Positions 20,760 to 21,010 of a DNA stretch of 21,010 nucleotides are shown here, piece by piece. The stretch's first letter is position 1. Each line of letters opens with the position of its first letter. The stretch is from Thoreauomyces humboldtii (taxonomy: Eukaryota > Chytridiomycota > Chytridiomycetes > Spizellomycetales > Powellomycetaceae). Location of the stretch: positions 1 through 21,010 of the forward strand of contig JADGJA010000374.1 in assembly GCA_027596035.1 (NCBI GenBank), given 5' to 3'. The notes under the pieces were generated by a model. The model saw only the letters and a list, made by a program, of their open reading frames with translations. It ran no database searches and was not told where the DNA came from. Position numbers and translations under genes: made by a program.

Positions 20760-21010
20760 TTATAACTTCGTTCCTTTGGGTCCTCGGCGTGTTCTAGTAT
20801 TGTCGATTGAGCTGAAGAGGTCTTGGAAGGTCATCAGGGTTGTCAAGGGTCTCCTCGGCGGCGCCTTCATCTCCATCCGTCTGAGAGCGACCAAATCCAA
20901 GAGTGACGTTTAGACCTTGGCCTAATCGTCTACCGGTAGTAATGCAAGATGCCACTTGCGTGGGAAATCTTCATGTAGCCGAGAGCGAACAGGGTGGCTG
21001 TGTGTGGGGG
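20760..21010 (-). CDS. Possible 3' end of an unrecognised minus-strand gene, cut by the window edge
   Basis: Reading the minus strand from the right edge gives an open frame ending in SHASGILHYYR. A donor (GTAGAC at 20933) and an acceptor (CTCTCAG ending at 20881) define a 53-nt intron with a CTAAAC branch-like motif. Splicing keeps frame and adds about 40 residues beginning RRMEMKAPPRRPL, ending at a TAA at 20762-20760. The spliced exon has high G/C at third codon positions, like the real genes here. I do not recognise the protein; without splicing the frame stops at once. If real, only the last 65 or so residues are in the window, and the gene would be followed by the VTC4-like gene on the same strand. 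Confidence 0.3.

Noticed and set aside
20410..20913. 167-codon plus-strand frame at the right end
   Set aside because: No motif; the opposite strand over 20760-20880 has better GC3 bias and a splice-consistent frame.
1..21010. CRISPR arrays, transposons, tRNA or rRNA genes, biosynthetic cluster
   Set aside because: None was seen. The genes are unrelated housekeeping and regulatory functions without a shared pathway.

Overview
The window is nuclear DNA of a filamentous or dimorphic fungus. Six genes can be supported, four of them interrupted by short spliceosomal introns (53-121 nt, GT...AG), and they include a Dicer, a velvet-family regulator and a VTC polyphosphate polymerase. The high-GC coding bias, short introns and gene-dense layout suggest Basidiomycota. 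That placement is an inference and cannot be refined to a genus from the sequence alone.

Layout from left to right: (1) 661-3697 (+), a type II membrane glycosyltransferase of the GT14 core-2/I-branching/xylosyltransferase kind, 4 exons. (2) 3912-4898 (-), a Nit2-type nitrilase-superfamily amidase, 2 exons, convergent with gene 1. (3) A 459-bp divergent promoter region with three TGA(C/G)TCA (Gcn4/AP-1 type) sites. (4) 5358-10674 (+), a full-length Dicer with all RNase III catalytic acids, 3 exons. (5) 11806-14487 (+), a velvet-domain transcription factor in 8 exons with a long disordered tail. (6) 15053-16207 (+), a secreted, Ser/Ala-rich, probably GPI-anchored protein. (7) A roughly 200-bp degenerate tandem duplication between genes. 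(8) 16753-19816 (-), a VTC4-like polyphosphate polymerase with SPX domain, catalytic tunnel and three C-terminal membrane helices, 3 exons. (9) At the right edge, a possible 3' end of an unrecognised minus-strand gene.

The genes do not form an obvious operon-like or biosynthetic unit; they are ordinary eukaryotic neighbours. Points of interest are the intact RNA-silencing enzyme, a tandem splice acceptor inside its helicase motif, the Gcn4-like sites shared by NIT2 and Dicer, an acidic/lysine-rich tract inside the polyphosphate polymerase itself, the unusual architecture of the GT14 protein, and the tandem duplication. I did not find a convincing undescribed multi-gene system. Exon boundaries were derived by hand from splice signals, frame and motif continuity; none was checked against transcripts.
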